From assembly GCF_027118995.1 (NCBI RefSeq), contig NZ_CP098242.1, positions 1,240,001 to 1,304,000 of the forward strand: a stretch of 64,000 nt of DNA, written 5' to 3'. The translations under genes and the position numbers were made by a program. The stretch's first letter is position 1. The number at the start of each line of letters is the position of its first letter. Origin of the DNA: Oxalobacter vibrioformis. Its GTDB lineage: Bacteria > Pseudomonadota > Gammaproteobacteria > Burkholderiales > Burkholderiaceae_D. Shown here one piece after another: positions 27,282 through 36,101 of the stretch. The notes under the pieces are model-generated. The model was not told the DNA's origin, did not search any database, and saw only the letters and a list, made by a program, of their open reading frames with translations.

Positions 27282-28217
27282 ATGACTGACGAACTGGAAG
27301 CCCTGTTTGACAAGATTTCTGATGAACAAAGGGAACAAACCGATGCTGGAGAGATAAGGTCCGAATCATCATCGGAAGCAGAACCTTCTGAAGACGAACT
27401 TGAAGCGCTTTTTGATGAGTTGAGTTCAGAAGCCTTGGCTACCGGCAGCGACAACGGTACACCGGCTGAAGCCGCAACAGAAGCCGCCCCCTCTGAAGAC
27501 GAACTTGAAGCACTTTTTGACGAATTAAGTACATCGCCATCCGGCGAACAAGCCATTCCCGCAGAAGATACCATTACACCAGAAGCAGGGCTGTCTGATT
27601 CTCTTACCCACCCGAATCCGCTTGATGCGGCTGATCTGCCGCTATACGATCGGGTCGGCGGTATTTTGAGACAGCTCCACAATTCCATGCGTGAACTGGG
27701 CTATGACCGTGCCCTGCAGGATGTGGCAACAGAAGTCCATGATGCAAAAGGCCGTCTTGAATATGTGGCGACATTAACGGAACAGGCTGCGACACGTGTG
27801 CTGAACTCCATTGACATCGCCATGCCGCAGCAGGAAGAACTGTCAAAAACGGCTCGTGACCTGGAAGAACGCTGGGCAACGCTCTTTGATGGCAATATGG
27901 ATGTGGATGCATTTAAGCAACTGGCTCAGGACTCCCGGGATTTTACCGTTAATACTGCCAACCGGGCTGATGAAGAAAAGGCGCGCCTGATGGAAATCAT
28001 GATGGCACAGGATTTTCAGGACATTACCGGGCAGGTGATCAAAAAAGTGGTGGGCATTACCAAAAAGCTGGAGCAGGAACTCGCGCAATTGCTGCGCGAC
28101 AATGCGCCGCCTGAAACCAAGGAGAAAGTGGTCGACCTGATGGCCGGACCGGATGTTCCCGACAAGGCCATGGATCAGGATGATGTTGACAGCCTGCTGG
28201 CCAACCTGGGGTTTTAA
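27282..28217 (+). CDS. cheZ: CheZ-family CheY phosphatase with three N-terminal FliM-like acidic repeats
   Basis: A 311-aa protein. The C-terminal two thirds are CheZ: a long four-helix bundle with MMAQDFQDITGQVIKK (the Asp and Gln that drive CheY-P hydrolysis) and a terminal QDDVDSLLANLGF peptide that in CheZ docks on CheY. The first 85 residues hold three repeats, DELEALFDKIS (3-13), SEDELEALFDELS (36-48) and SEDELEALFDELS (71-83), joined by Ser/Glu/Ala-rich linkers. The repeat resembles the CheY-P-binding FliM peptide (SQxEIDALL), which CheZ normally lacks. It is about 100 residues longer than E. coli CheZ. It lies 50 bp before a CheA gene. Confidence 0.88.
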   Translation: MTDELEALFDKISDEQREQTDAGEIRSESSSEAEPSEDELEALFDELSSEALATGSDNGTPAEAATEAAPSEDELEALFDELSTSPSGEQAIPAEDTITPEAGLSDSLTHPNPLDAADLPLYDRVGGILRQLHNSMRELGYDRALQDVATEVHDAKGRLEYVATLTEQAATRVLNSIDIAMPQQEELSKTARDLEERWATLFDGNMDVDAFKQLAQDSRDFTVNTANRADEEKARLMEIMMAQDFQDITGQVIKKVVGITKKLEQELAQLLRDNAPPETKEKVVDLMAGPDVPDKAMDQDDVDSLLANLGF

Positions 28218-28269
28218 ACAATTATCGTAATAATTTGCTGATAACGCGTATCTGAGAAATGGGTTTCTG

Positions 28270-30138
28270 ATGGAAGACATGCTGAAAGAGTTCGTCGTTG
28301 AGGCACTGGACCTTGCGTCGCAGGTAGAAGAACATCTGCTGACGCTGGAGAGGCATCCCGACGACCAGGACACCATTAACGCCGTATTCCGCTCTTTTCA
28401 TACGATCAAGGGTGGAGCGGGTTTTATGGGGCTCGCCCCGATGGTTGAAGCCTGTCATCTGACAGAAAACCTTTTTGACGGCATGAGAACCGGTAAAGTA
28501 CCGGTGACGCCTGATGCCATTGAAGCGTCATTACAGGCCAGCAGCTTTGTCGGATACCAGTTAAGCGAACTGCATAATGGCGCGGCGCCCGATGAACTCT
28601 CGGCTTTTCCGCCAGAGATTGAAGCCATGCTGCAACGCGCACTTGCTGGCGAAGCAGCACCCTCGCCAACGGCAGCACCAGCGGCAAATACGCCCCCCCA
28701 AGCAGAAGCGGCTCCAGCCACACCATCTGCAGAAACCATGCCACCCGCTGAAGAGGGTCCCAACTGGCACGCCCTGTATAACGCGCTCGTCCCGGAAGAC
28801 AAACAAGTTGAAGTACCGGCGAGCGCAGTTGCCGAAGCGTCTGAAGGCTCGACATGGGACGGGATTGATCGCCGGGGTAACCCTGAAGCATCAACCACCG
28901 ATATCGCGGCCATACCAGCAGCCCCGGCTGGGAACTGGGATGGCGCAGAAAGAAGACGCGCACCTTCCTCTGCACCCAAAGATGACAGTATCCGTATTGA
29001 TGCTGCCAAACTGGATGTTTTGCTTGAAGTTGCCGGCGAAGCCGCTCAGGCGGCCAACCAGGCCAGTGTCCTCCTGGACAAGCTTCGTCTCTTTCCGTTT
29101 GAAGATGAGGCGGCAGAACTCATTGACAATCTGATCGAAACCCAGGCAAGGGCTTCCCGCTATTCAACAGAGTTGCAGCGAGCCACGCTTTCCACGCGTA
29201 TGCAGCCGGTGGGACGCCTGTTCCAGCGTTTCCCGCGCCTTGTCCGTGAATTGGCCCGCGAATTGAGTAAAAATGTTGATCTGGTGATCGAAGGTGCAGA
29301 AACCGAAGTTGACCGTCTGGTTGTTGACAGCCTGTATGATCCGCTTGTTCATATGCTGCGAAATTCGCTTGACCACGGTGTGGAAGATGCCGAAGGAAGG
29401 CTGGCCGCCGGGAAACCGGAAAAAGCCCAGATCCTGCTGAAAGCCTGGCAGGAAGCTAACAGTGTCATGATTGTCATTTCAGATGATGGCCGTGGCATGA
29501 ATCCGGAAAGGCTCCGGGGTATAGCGGTTTCAAAAGGTCTGATCGGCCCCAATGATGCCCAGTCGGATGATGAAGCCTATCAGCTGGTTTTTCTTCCGGG
29601 CTTCTCAACAATGGAAGTTGCATCCAGCGTCTCAGGCCGCGGTGTCGGCATGGATGTGGTACGAACTGCGGTCGAACAGCATCGCGGTACCATCTGGATC
29701 GATTCAAAGCTGGGCAGGGGCACGACCTTTTCGATCAGGCTTCCGATTGAGCTATCCATTATTCCCATGCTGCTTGTGAGCACGTCAGGAGCCAAACTTG
29801 GCATCCCGATGTCGCTGGTTGAGCGGGTCGTGGAACTCCCGGATACGTTTGAGCAGGTCAGCGGTCAGCCAGTATTCCGTGATCAGGGACGGCCACTTCC
29901 GGTATTGTCCATGGCAAATGTGCTGGGATATGATCCTTGTGTTGAACAAGCCGGTATCGTTATCGCTGCTCCCAGCCCGTATATCCTTTCTGTCGAAGCA
30001 CTTGACGGAACTGCCGATCTCGTGATCAAACCGCTTTCCGGTATTAATGTGACCGGCATCTCCGGCACAACCCGTTCCGCAGAAGGTGAGCTGGTTCTGG
30101 TTATCTCACTTTCCTTCCTGCTTAATGGCGCAATGTAA
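28270..30138 (+). CDS. cheA: CheA-type chemotaxis histidine kinase
   Basis: A 622-aa kinase. An HPt domain lies at about 1-105 with the phospho-His in FHTIKGGAGFMG; a Pro/Ala-rich linker at about 115-240 contains two WDG-x-(D/E)RR motifs; then a dimerisation domain, an HATPase_c domain with N-box HMLRNSLDHG, G1 DDGRGM and G2 GRGVGMDVV, and a C-terminal CheW-like domain (about 490-622). A folded CheY-binding P2 domain seems absent. It forms a pair with cheZ; no CheY, CheW, receptor or flagellar gene is in the window. The output may be taxis, twitching or a non-motility pathway. Confidence 0.88.
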   Translation: MEDMLKEFVVEALDLASQVEEHLLTLERHPDDQDTINAVFRSFHTIKGGAGFMGLAPMVEACHLTENLFDGMRTGKVPVTPDAIEASLQASSFVGYQLSELHNGAAPDELSAFPPEIEAMLQRALAGEAAPSPTAAPAANTPPQAEAAPATPSAETMPPAEEGPNWHALYNALVPEDKQVEVPASAVAEASEGSTWDGIDRRGNPEASTTDIAAIPAAPAGNWDGAERRRAPSSAPKDDSIRIDAAKLDVLLEVAGEAAQAANQASVLLDKLRLFPFEDEAAELIDNLIETQARASRYSTELQRATLSTRMQPVGRLFQRFPRLVRELARELSKNVDLVIEGAETEVDRLVVDSLYDPLVHMLRNSLDHGVEDAEGRLAAGKPEKAQILLKAWQEANSVMIVISDDGRGMNPERLRGIAVSKGLIGPNDAQSDDEAYQLVFLPGFSTMEVASSVSGRGVGMDVVRTAVEQHRGTIWIDSKLGRGTTFSIRLPIELSIIPMLLVSTSGAKLGIPMSLVERVVELPDTFEQVSGQPVFRDQGRPLPVLSMANVLGYDPCVEQAGIVIAAPSPYILSVEALDGTADLVIKPLSGINVTGISGTTRSAEGELVLVISLSFLLNGAM

Positions 30139-30236
30139 TAGCAACGTTTCTCCCGCATCATTTCTACGGGAATAAAAGCATCTCCAAACCATCTACCAGT
30201 GCCCTGCGATCCGTAACAAACCGCAGGGCACTGTGT

Positions 30237-30659
30237 TTACTCAACTCTGGCTGATACCGTGATTTCCGTATTGAGCAAACGGGAAATCGGACAGTTTTCT
30301 TTTGCCTGCCGAACCGCTGTCTGGAACGCCGACTCGTCGACATTAGGGATTTTTGCGATCACTTCCAGGTGAATGCGGGTAACAGAAAAACCCTTTTCCC
30401 CCTTATCCAGTGTTACGGTTGCCTTTGTCTGGATATTTTCCGCCACCATCTTTGCCCGCTCAAGCCTGCCGGAAAGATCCATCGTAAAACATCCTGCATG
30501 GCCAGCAGCAACCAATTCCTCCGGGTTGGTGCCCGCGCCGTTTTCAAAACGGGCAGAAAAAGAATAGGGCGTATTGGAAAGCACACCGGTTTCAGTTGTG
30601 AGCGCGCCTTTTCCATCCTTGATGCCGCCTTGCCAGACAGCTGTTGCTGAACGATCCAT
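30237..30659 (-). CDS. OsmC-family peroxiredoxin (organic hydroperoxide reductase)
   Basis: A 140-aa OsmC/Ohr-type protein that reduces organic hydroperoxides with a Cys pair: peroxidatic Cys in AAGHAGCFTM and resolving Cys in KENCPISRLL, with the conserved Glu of the ELVAAGH segment. It resembles OsmC more than Ohr. AGGAGG lies 5 nt upstream of the ATG. A plausible peroxide defence in an anaerobe, monocistronic. Confidence 0.92.
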   Translation of the reverse strand: MDRSATAVWQGGIKDGKGALTTETGVLSNTPYSFSARFENGAGTNPEELVAAGHAGCFTMDLSGRLERAKMVAENIQTKATVTLDKGEKGFSVTRIHLEVIAKIPNVDESAFQTAVRQAKENCPISRLLNTEITVSARVE

Positions 30660-30978
30660 AATTTCCTCCTGTGTATCGATATCGTTAAAAAACTTTCTTT
30701 TTATTCATTAAAACAGGATAAGCCGTATTGCCATTGCCGGATTAATCGAAAATAAAGAATGTCTGCCTATTTCCTTGATATACGGCAATGCCTTTCAAAC
30801 GGTCGATTTTGTCAGTTTTATAAATAATTATTCACAAAACTGATACAGCTATACTATAATGAATTCAATACCTCTGCATTTTGCAGGTGTTTCTCCATCA
30901 GGAGTCGGCTATCCTGGCTGCATTCAACAAGCCTCCACCGGTTCCTCATTCTTCACTTCACTTTTATCCCTCAAGCTT

Positions 30979-31629
30979 ATGTCCAAGAAAAATACTATTG
31001 ATCCGAGCGAGCCGGATTTTGATCTCGACAGCTTCCTTAACAGCACCGATGCACCCGACCAACTGGATGACAAACAGGTTGAAAAACTGGAAAACTTTCT
31101 GGCGTCCAATCCTGGCGGCATGCACATGGAACTCCTTGATGGCTTTTTTTGCGGGCTGATCTGTGGCCCTGATGCAACGGGGCCGGAAGCGTTCTATCCC
31201 TTCATCTTTGGAGGAAAAGAACCCGAATATAACTCACCAGAACAGGCCGATGAAATACATGAGGCCTTAAGACAACACTGGGATCACATCAAGGGAATGA
31301 TGGAAAATGGCGATTCCTATTATCTCTTCATGTATTCTGATGATGATTTCAAGGTCAGCGGCAACGACTGGGCACTGGGCTTTGCGCTCGGGCTCGATAA
31401 ATACCGCGACAGTTGGCAGGAACTGCTGGATCAGGCAGGCATCGGGGAAGGTCTTTTGGTACCATTTCTAACGCTTTACATGGAAAAGCATCCCCAGAAT
31501 ACTCAAGGGCTGATCCACGCCGAAGACAGGGAGGCGCTTGTCACCGAACTGATCGAAAACCTTCCCAAAATTTATCACCATTTCGATGAAGCACGCCGCA
31601 AGAAAAACCCGGACAGCGCATTACACTGA
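30979..31629 (+). CDS. UPF0149/YecA-family protein
   Basis: A 216-aa acidic protein of the UPF0149 (YgfB/YecA) family, with the typical MELLDGFFCGLICGPD and WALGFALGLDKYRDSW segments and a basic tail (ARRKKNPDSALH). No C-terminal SEC-C zinc motif is present. The start is uncertain: the frame is open from 30859, but MSKKNTIDPSE at 30979 fits the family length; neither has a strong ribosome site. The roughly 320 bp between osmC and this start contain only AT-rich promoter-like sequence. Confidence 0.8.
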   Translation: MSKKNTIDPSEPDFDLDSFLNSTDAPDQLDDKQVEKLENFLASNPGGMHMELLDGFFCGLICGPDATGPEAFYPFIFGGKEPEYNSPEQADEIHEALRQHWDHIKGMMENGDSYYLFMYSDDDFKVSGNDWALGFALGLDKYRDSWQELLDQAGIGEGLLVPFLTLYMEKHPQNTQGLIHAEDREALVTELIENLPKIYHHFDEARRKKNPDSALH

Positions 31630-31739
31630 TCCGGCAGCAATCATGCTTTAACAGGAAGGAGAAATAAAGCCGGCGCGGCACGAGGATCCGGCTTTATTTC
31701 CAGCCAGTGGCAAGCACGCACCCCGGTTAACGAAACGCT

Positions 31740-32381
31740 TTACGTCTCCGAGCCCGATGATCTGGCGGGCAGATTGACGTCTGCCACGGCGGCTTTCTGT
31801 GCTTCAGTGATCGTCCACATAAAGACCCCCTTGTTACCGACCTGCGCCATTTTTTCCGGTGGCCAGTCGGGGCCCATGTCATTATCATGTGATACCAGTC
31901 GTGCCCCTACCTTGAGCTGCTTCCAGATATAAGGACGCAGCTTGAGGTTGAGTTCGGCCGGAAGGTACAGCATCACCACTGTGGCATCTGAAAAGTCGAC
32001 TTCAAAGAAATTGCCGATCTCAAACCGGACACGATCCTCAACACCAGCAGCTTTTGCATTGACAATCGCCTCCGTGACCCGTTTCGGGTTCAGATCCACG
32101 CCCACACCGCGTGCGCCATAATCCCTGGCTGCGGCAATCACAATGCGGCCATCGCCGCATCCCAGGTCATAGACGATATCGTTTTTATTGACATCGGCAA
32201 TCTCCAGCATCCCCTGAACGATTTCAGGATAAGTGGCGATGAATCCCGCGTCCAGTTTGGGGCCCATCACTTCTTCAAGGCCAAACTGCGCTTTGCCGGA
32301 AACAACGACAAACACGCAGACAAGAAGCGAAGCCGCAAAAAAAACCGCCATTGCAAGCCAGGGACGCCGCAACCCGTTCAT
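31740..32381 (-). CDS. Membrane-anchored SAM-dependent methyltransferase
   Basis: A 213-aa class I methyltransferase. Residues 9-29 are one hydrophobic segment, so the enzyme is membrane-anchored or exported. Motif I VYDLGCGDGRIVI and the acidic loop GVGVDLNPKR bind SAM. YLPAELNLKLRPYIWKQLK is typical of a group of small proteins resembling protein-lysine methyltransferases. AAGGA is 6 nt upstream. The substrate is unknown. Confidence 0.82.
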   Translation of the reverse strand: MNGLRRPWLAMAVFFAASLLVCVFVVVSGKAQFGLEEVMGPKLDAGFIATYPEIVQGMLEIADVNKNDIVYDLGCGDGRIVIAAARDYGARGVGVDLNPKRVTEAIVNAKAAGVEDRVRFEIGNFFEVDFSDATVVMLYLPAELNLKLRPYIWKQLKVGARLVSHDNDMGPDWPPEKMAQVGNKGVFMWTITEAQKAAVADVNLPARSSGSET

Positions 32382-32412
32382 AGATAATCCTTTTCCAAAA
32401 AATACAACGATA

Positions 32413-32553
32413 GGAAACGCTGATTAAATGATTTTGGAAGATGAAGTGCAAGGCAAGCGGAGCAGCAACCAAGACATATCTTAAGACAGGCGAAGATTGC
32501 GAGCACCGCGTAACGCAGCAATTCGCTCACAAAACCTTTTAATCAGCGTTTCC
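32413..32553. mobile_element. MITE-like non-autonomous element, 141 bp
   Basis: The ends GGAAACGCTGATTAAA and TTTAATCAGCGTTTCC are perfect 16-bp inverted repeats, extended by imperfect GATTTTG/CAAAACC. The interior has no open frame. The right end abuts the stop codon of the permease gene. A clear target duplication is not visible. I see no second copy in the window. Confidence 0.7.
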
Positions 32554-33981
32554 CTAACTTCCCGCTTTCTCCGGGCTGACAAAGTGTATCAGCACAAGGA
32601 GCATAACGCCAATTGCCAATATGGCAACCCCGATCCAGGCGGCATTGATTCCACCTAAAGACTGGTCATAAACAAAGGAAAGGCTGGCGTACAGCATATA
32701 GGCGCAGGTGGCACAAAAAAGCAGGGGAAGCAACGGATACAGCGGGACCTTGAATGGACGAGGGACTTCCGGTTCGCGTTTTCGCAGAACAAAGAGTGAA
32801 ATACCGGTCAACAGGAAAAAAAGCCAGAAAACCGGTGCGGTAAATTCAACCATTGATTTGAACCCGCCTCCTATCCAGGCTCCCATCAAAACGAGAAAAA
32901 GAGATGCCACTCCCTGCACCCATATCGCATTGCCTGGTGTATCGCGCTTGGCATCCCAGACACCCAGCCGCTTCAGAACCGGCCAATCACGCCCCATCGC
33001 ATAACTTGTCCGGGCACCCACAATCATGGTGCCGTTAATCGATGTCAAAACGGAAATGGCAACCATCAGGGATATTGCTTTTTCAACGGCAGGCCCAAAA
33101 GCCAGCCGCATCATGTCAGCCGCTATGGCTTTGGATTCCGCCATACCCTTCATACCCAGACCTTCCCAGTATGCCCAGGTCACCAGAAGATACAGCAGCG
33201 TAATGATGAAAATTGACAGTGACAATGCCTTGACCATGCTGTGGCGCCCTCCCCGAATCTCCGCACTGATATAGGCCGCTTCATTCCAGCCGCCATACGT
33301 CAGCAGCACAAATACCATCGCCATGCCAAAAGCGGCAACGGTTGGCGTCATAGGGGCAACGGCGTCATGAGGCACGACAGCAGAAACCGGGTTATTTCCC
33401 GGCTCCAGCAAAAAAACCGCTGTACCGACAATCAAAAGCAGGCTGACGGCCTGCAAGACTGTTAACAGGGCCTGTGTTGCCATCCCCATGCGAACATTAA
33501 GACGGTTAAGCCAGGAAAGCACCACGATAACCAATATGGCATAGACAAGCGAGCCCGTACCGGCGCCAAGCAGATCCAGCGGCAAAACGTGGTTCATGTA
33601 ATCGCCAAAAACAAAAGAAAGCAGCGCAATGGAACCTGTCGTAATCACTGATACCCGTGCCCAGCCGAACAGAAAGGCAATAGAACGCCCATAGGCCCGA
33701 TGCAGGAAATGGTAATCTCCGCCGGCATGGGGATAGGCAGTGGCAAGTTCGGCATAACACAGTGCACCAATCAGGGAAACCAGGCCGCCCAGTAACCAGG
33801 CGCCAAACATCCACCCGGCCTGACCTGTTATGCCGGCAATAATGGCAGGCGTTTTGAAAATCCCTGCCCCGATCACAATACCGACAATCAGCGATACCGC
33901 TTCACGCAAACCGAGAATCCGGCGGGGCAGGCCGGACTCGGGCGCTGGCGAAGGATTTTCGTTGTTGGCTGATGCAGGCAT
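32554..33981 (-). CDS. APC-family amino-acid permease
   Basis: A 475-aa transporter with about 12 membrane segments. The N-terminal GLREAVSLIVGIVIGAGIFKTP is the APC substrate-binding TM1 signature, followed by ATAYPHAGGDYHFLHRAYG (TM3 region) and TYGGWNEAAYISAEIR (TM6 region), as in LAT/YjeH-type carriers. The start at 33981 (MPASANNEN) is chosen on family length; the ribosome site is weak. The stop codon lies at the edge of the 141-bp inverted-repeat element. The amino acid carried cannot be told. Confidence 0.87.
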   Translation of the reverse strand: MPASANNENPSPAPESGLPRRILGLREAVSLIVGIVIGAGIFKTPAIIAGITGQAGWMFGAWLLGGLVSLIGALCYAELATAYPHAGGDYHFLHRAYGRSIAFLFGWARVSVITTGSIALLSFVFGDYMNHVLPLDLLGAGTGSLVYAILVIVVLSWLNRLNVRMGMATQALLTVLQAVSLLLIVGTAVFLLEPGNNPVSAVVPHDAVAPMTPTVAAFGMAMVFVLLTYGGWNEAAYISAEIRGGRHSMVKALSLSIFIITLLYLLVTWAYWEGLGMKGMAESKAIAADMMRLAFGPAVEKAISLMVAISVLTSINGTMIVGARTSYAMGRDWPVLKRLGVWDAKRDTPGNAIWVQGVASLFLVLMGAWIGGGFKSMVEFTAPVFWLFFLLTGISLFVLRKREPEVPRPFKVPLYPLLPLLFCATCAYMLYASLSFVYDQSLGGINAAWIGVAILAIGVMLLVLIHFVSPEKAGS

Positions 33982-34082
33982 GAGTGGATGATTTGGCTGC
34001 GGTTTATTGAGAGAACGCCATTGTAACAATACCCCAGGTACTTTCTGTAGGGATCGCTTCCCGCCGAGGCATTTTTCACAGA

Positions 34083-34112
34083 AAAAAACCGCCAGCATCC
34101 GCATGCTGGCGG
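34083..34112 (-). terminator. Orphaned terminator, probably of the original tRNA-Thr
   Basis: CCGCCAGCAT-CCGC-ATGCTGGCGG with a T run on the minus strand. It lies 22 bp beyond the left attachment repeat, where the tRNA-Thr 3' end would have faced before the island inserted. Confidence 0.75.
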
Positions 34113-34134
34113 TAACGGACTTTCACACAATCTA

Positions 34135-34153
34135 TGGTGCGATGCGCAGAATC
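34135..34153. repeat. Left attachment site (att) of the tRNA-Thr island
   Basis: TGGTGCGATGCGCAGAATC, a direct copy of the 20 bp that form the 3' end of tRNA-Thr at 50363-50382 with one T deleted. It marks the far end of the integrated element. Confidence 0.85.
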
Positions 34154-34236
34154 TACAACTGGCCTTCCTGCTTGCTATACGAGGCGAGGCAAATTAATAT
34201 ATAGACAAACATATAGACAATTTCAAATGTAATAGA

Positions 34237-35529
34237 TCAATTATCACCCTGTTCTTTTTTAGATGGAAGTCGCCCTTTAATTTTTATTTCATCAACCACC
34301 TTGTCAAAATCTGATTTAAATTCCCTGTCTTGGATTACCCTGAATTTCTCAAATTCAGCATATGCATGTCGTTCCGCCGTATCTCTGCGAACCCTTCCGA
34401 AGTTTTCAAGAACTCCATACTCATTGAACCTCAAGAAGCCATCCAGGCGCTCAATCCAATCCTTCATGTACATCATCTTCCCGCGCCGAGCTGTGTTTTC
34501 AGCAAAGTCCAAGTACATGGTTACCACTCTATTCAGTTCATCAATTTCCTCTTTGCTAAGATAGTTTTTTCCGACAGTGACATCCAGCTTTGTTATTTTC
34601 CCTCCCTTTGGTTCGTTTTTCCATGATGTCAAACCCATATTAGGCTTACCGGAATCAGCCCGCGAATCAATCAATTCCGCAGATGTGTGCCCATGAATTG
34701 CATAATGTAGCTTGTCTTGAACTCGGGCATAAAATTGGTGCGTAGTGGGAGAATCCTTATCATAATCAACACTACATTGAGCATAGATGTCCGTGATTTT
34801 TTGATAAAACAAGCGCTCCGAGGCGCGAATCTCTCTGATTCGCTCAAGCAGCTCGTTGAAATAGTCTTTCCCAAATAGCTGATTACCTTGCTTCAGGCGC
34901 TCATCGTCTAGAGCATATCCTTTTATGAGATATTCCTTAAGCACCGTTGTTGCCCAGCGACGAAATTGGGTGGCTTTATAGGAGCTTACTCGATAACCAA
35001 CTGAAATGATGGCATCTAAATTATAGAACTTCGTTCGGTAGGCCTTGCCATCACCGGCAGTTGTCAAGATTTCCTTTACAACTGCTGACTCATGAAGCTC
35101 TAACTCCTTGAATATATTTGAAAAGTGGTAGCTAACATTTTGTTTTGTTGTATCAAAAATATCAGCAATCCCTTGTTGTGTCGCCCAGACTGTTTCTTCT
35201 CCCAGTAAAACACCAACTTTGACCGCGTCGCCGTCAGATGCATAGAAAAGAAATGGGGACGCAATAGCACCTTCATCAACACGCCCTTGATACTCCGCAA
35301 CAGGAAGACTTGATAATTGATGCACTTCAACAGCGCCAACCTCTTCCATTTTATGAGCCTGACTTATGTCAATGCCATCTTTTCCGGCAATAGCAATGAT
35401 TTGCTCATGCCATTTCTGAGGCACTATGCCACGCTTAACCCAATATGACACCGCGCTTTGCCTTATGCCAAGCGATTTTGCCAATGCTGTTTGCCCGCCA
35501 AATTTATCAACAATATATTGTGCGTTCAC
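34237..35529 (-). CDS. RhuM-family protein with fused N-terminal YdaS/Cro-like HTH
   Basis: A 430-aa protein. Residues 1-55 are a Cro/YdaS-like helix-turn-helix (FGGQTALAKSLGIRQSAVSYW); residues about 90-400 match the RhuM virulence-like family, with WATQQGIADIFDTTKQNVSYH, YNLDAIISVGYRVSSYKATQFRRWAT and TSAELIDSRAD. RhuM proteins are common on islands and near restriction or toxin loci; their activity is not well established. A GTG start with AAGAGG 4-5 nt upstream. It is the first gene inside the left attachment site. The fusion suggests self-regulation. Confidence 0.82.
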   Translation of the reverse strand: MNAQYIVDKFGGQTALAKSLGIRQSAVSYWVKRGIVPQKWHEQIIAIAGKDGIDISQAHKMEEVGAVEVHQLSSLPVAEYQGRVDEGAIASPFLFYASDGDAVKVGVLLGEETVWATQQGIADIFDTTKQNVSYHFSNIFKELELHESAVVKEILTTAGDGKAYRTKFYNLDAIISVGYRVSSYKATQFRRWATTVLKEYLIKGYALDDERLKQGNQLFGKDYFNELLERIREIRASERLFYQKITDIYAQCSVDYDKDSPTTHQFYARVQDKLHYAIHGHTSAELIDSRADSGKPNMGLTSWKNEPKGGKITKLDVTVGKNYLSKEEIDELNRVVTMYLDFAENTARRGKMMYMKDWIERLDGFLRFNEYGVLENFGRVRRDTAERHAYAEFEKFRVIQDREFKSDFDKVVDEIKIKGRLPSKKEQGDN

Positions 35530-35759
35530 GGAACCTCTTTTTTGATATCAAAGAACATTTATGCGAATTTTAACTCAATTATCAAAAAAACGCTTGTTTC
35601 CATCAATGGAACCAAACTTTCTGGCGGAGGATTCTGAGGGCTGAGGGGGCAGGATAGCCTTTTGCACGGTGTTTGTCTGAGATGAGGTAAAGCTGCTTCG
35701 GCTTTTGCCGCAGAAAAGGTCGGACAGATTCGCCCAACCTTTTTCTTATCACCGGTAGG

Positions 35760-35933
35760 TTAGCTTTTCTGTTGACTTAACCATTCTGACATCGCTTCAA
35801 TAAAGGATATGCAAAAACGCGCTGCATCATCTCCGCTGGTGCGCTGAGATGTATGAGAAACGACATTAGGCTGCGTTTCAAGAACTTTATGAAGTATTTG
35901 AATCGCATGCTGTTGGCTATTGGATAAGGCCAT
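35760..35933 (-). CDS. Small protein of unknown function
   Basis: A 57-aa product starting MALSNSQQHAIQIL at 35933, where GGAG lies 9 nt upstream; the frame is open 16 codons further. It is predicted helical and weakly acidic. I do not recognise it. About 230 bp on its left, up to the RhuM start, show no gene. Confidence 0.45.
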   Translation of the reverse strand: MALSNSQQHAIQILHKVLETQPNVVSHTSQRTSGDDAARFCISFIEAMSEWLSQQKS

Positions 35934-36101
35934 GAGCAGTGTCTCCTTAAAGGTTTGTTTTTGGGAATATAAATTTATCACGGATGTATCAGCATTATGT
36001 AATGAATTCTCCCTACCTCCCTCGCAACGCCCAATTAATCAGCGTATTTCGTTCCGGTATTGCCAGCATCCGAATCAGAAACGTCGAGGCAAAGAGGAAA
36101 C

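Noticed and set aside
26807-27688. Leftward 293-codon Ser-rich open frame
   Set aside because: It is antisense to the acidic repeats of the CheZ gene and owes its repeats to them.
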